From: Clostridia bacterium
Lineage (GTDB): Bacteria; Bacillota_A; Clostridia; Christensenellales; Aristaeellaceae
Assembly (NCBI GenBank): GCA_017397695.1
Contig: JAFQIF010000052.1
Location: 1-7,526, forward strand
Direction of reading: 5' to 3'
Length of the DNA: 7,526 bases
Numbering within the stretch: position 1 is the stretch's first letter; each line of letters begins with the position of its first letter. The position numbers were made by a program, and so were the translations under genes. The notes beneath the pieces were generated by a model, which was not told the DNA's origin, did no database searches, and was given only the letters and a program-made list of their open reading frames with translations. Positions 6,974-7,526 of the stretch are shown here, piece by piece.

Positions 6974-7060
6974 CTTCTCGCCCGGAGCAATTGAGCTACC
7001 GTGGCACTTGGCATCCTTTTAGTGTGTTTAAGGAGCGGGTATGCTTGCCCGCTCTTTTTT
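6952..7060 (+). promoter_or_regulatory. infC leader with putative attenuator (L20-leader type)
   Basis: An untranslated leader of about 110 bases between the promoter and a terminator. Visible pairings: AGAAGC (6962-6967) with GCTTCT (6973-6978); CGGAGC (6983-6988) with GCT-A-CCG (6995-7001, A6998 bulged); and a long-range candidate antiterminator CCCGCTTCT (6970-6978) with AGGAGCGGG (7031-7039), nine pairs of which one is G-U. The last excludes both the first hairpin and the terminator, whose 5' arm it consumes. In Firmicutes the infC-rpmI-rplT operon is known to be autoregulated by ribosomal protein L20 binding a leader of this general design. Assignment to that class rests on position and terminator logic; I could not confirm the L20-binding fold. 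Confidence 0.65.
7033..7060 (+). terminator. Intrinsic terminator in the infC leader
   Basis: GAGCGGG (7033-7039) pairs with CCCGCTC (7048-7054), extendable inward by a G-U and an A-U pair to a 4-base loop. TTTTTT (7055-7060) follows immediately. It lies after the promoter and before the infC ribosome binding site, so it must act as an attenuator of infC. It could also end transcripts reading through from thrS. Confidence 0.9.
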
Positions 7061-7074
7061 GTGCTCAAAAGCAC
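7061..7074 (+). other. Small hairpin between the attenuator and the infC ribosome binding site
   Basis: GTGCT (7061-7065) and AGCAC (7070-7074) form a perfect 5-bp stem with a CAAA loop, starting on the base after the terminator T-run and ending 11 bases before GGAGG. It could insulate the ribosome binding site from the leader structure in read-through RNA. Short stems like this can occur by chance. Confidence 0.4.
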
Positions 7075-7085
7075 GAAGACTATTT

Positions 7086-7092
7086 GGAGGTG
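7086..7092 (+). promoter_or_regulatory. Ribosome binding site of infC, widely spaced
   Basis: GGAGGTG is a strong complement to the 16S rRNA 3' end, but 15 bases separate GGAGG (7086-7090) from the ATG at 7106, longer than the 9 seen for thrS and ABC2 here. No ATG, GTG or TTG in the infC frame lies between, and the in-frame ATGs at 7121 and 7124 are even farther. Only an in-frame ATC (7094) falls in the gap, and it is too close to be attractive. Confidence 0.7.
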
Positions 7093-7105
7093 TATCGCAA
7101 ACTAT

Positions 7106-7526
7106 ATGGCAGTAGATCTGATGATGAACGAGGAAATCCGCGACCGCGAAGTGCGCGTGATCGATCAGAACGGTGAACAGCTCGGCGTTCTGCCGATTCG
7201 CAAAGCAATGGAACTGGCCGAGGAGGCAGGCCTTGATCTGGTGAAGATTGTGCCTGGCGCCAAGCCGCCCGTCTGCAAGCTGATGGACTATGACAAGTAC
7301 CGTTACGAGCAGTCCAAGAAGGAACGCGAGATCCGCAAGAATCAGAAGGTCGTCTCCATCAAGGAAGTGCAGCTCTCCGCCACGATCGAGGAAAATGACA
7401 TCCAGACCAAGGCGAAGGCGGCCATCAAGTTCCTGCAGGGTGGAGATAAGGTCAAGGTTTCGATCCGCTTCCGCGGCCGTCAGATCACCCACCAGGAGAT
7501 CGGCCTTGCGGTCATGCAGGATTTCG
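7106..7526 (+). CDS. infC: Translation initiation factor IF3, 3' end cut by the window
   Basis: IF3 binds the 30S subunit, prevents premature 50S joining and checks initiator tRNA and start-codon pairing. 140 codons are visible of roughly 165-180 expected; the frame is still open at the right edge. N-terminal domain: residues 8-67, with [13 protein letters not shown] (8-20) and the family segment [17 protein letters not shown] (53-69), in which Asp63 replaces the glycine usual in MDYGKY. A charged linker helix follows (about 68-80). The C-terminal domain starts at [11 protein letters not shown] (81-91) and continues through [21 protein letters not shown] (113-133). The start at 7106 is chosen because it follows the only ribosome binding site; methionines 6 and 7 (7121, 7124) are alternatives closer to the start of many homologues. 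It has its own promoter and attenuator. The position after thrS matches the conserved thrS-infC-rpmI-rplT order. Confidence 0.95.
   Translation, partial: MAVDLMMNEEIRDREVRVIDQNGEQLGVLPIRKAMELAEEAGLDLVKIVPGAKPPVCKLMDYDKYRYEQSKKEREIRKNQKVVSIKEVQLSATIEENDIQTKAKAAIKFLQGGDKVKVSIRFRGRQITHQEIGLAVMQDF

Noticed and set aside
6991..7176. Possible leader peptide of 61 codons in the infC leader, TTG start
   Set aside because: Weak start, it runs through the terminator hairpin and overlaps infC out of frame; composition does not look coding.

Overview
The window reads as a piece of a GC-rich Bacillota (Firmicutes) chromosome, most likely a high-GC member of the Clostridia. The reasons are a pyrimidine-nucleoside phosphorylase of the Bacillus/Clostridium Pdp type, a canonical T-box leader in front of thrS, a terminator-bearing leader in front of infC of the kind used for ribosomal protein L20 autoregulation in Firmicutes, consensus sigma-A promoters and strong GGAGG-type ribosome binding sites. 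Codon third positions are strongly G/C. All genes are on the + strand. I see no mobile element, CRISPR array, tRNA or rRNA gene. The species assignment is inference only.

Layout: (1) 1-1140, the 3' part of pdp; about 61 N-terminal codons lie outside the window. (2) 1165-2973 and 2966-4786, two ABC half-transporters overlapping by 8 bases. Together they look like a heterodimeric ABC exporter with one degenerate and one consensus ATPase site. (3) 4783-5040, a sigma-A promoter overlapping the stop codon of the second ABC gene, followed by a threonine T-box (specifier ACC) with antiterminator and intrinsic terminator. (4) 5072-6868, thrS, a threonyl-tRNA synthetase whose N-terminal TGS domain is reduced to a stub of about 18 residues, with editing and catalytic domains intact. 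(5) 6869-7105, a 237-base regulatory gap with a consensus promoter, a leader with competing RNA pairings and an intrinsic terminator. (6) 7106 to the right edge, the first 140 codons of infC (translation initiation factor IF3).

How they fit together: pdp and the ABC pair are packed like one transcription unit ending at the thrS promoter. The second half is the widely conserved thrS-infC translation cluster (rpmI and rplT would be expected beyond the right edge). Each of its two genes has its own promoter and its own transcription attenuator: uncharged tRNA-Thr for thrS and, by inference, L20 protein for infC. No convincing factor-independent terminator separates ABC2 from thrS or thrS from the infC promoter, so read-through transcripts are possible.

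The gene content is ordinary. The most noteworthy signals are in the infC control region: a perfect 11-bp inverted repeat brackets the -10 box, and its right arm shares bases with a putative antiterminator. The TGS-poor ThrRS is the next most interesting item. I found no credible evidence for an undescribed multi-gene system.
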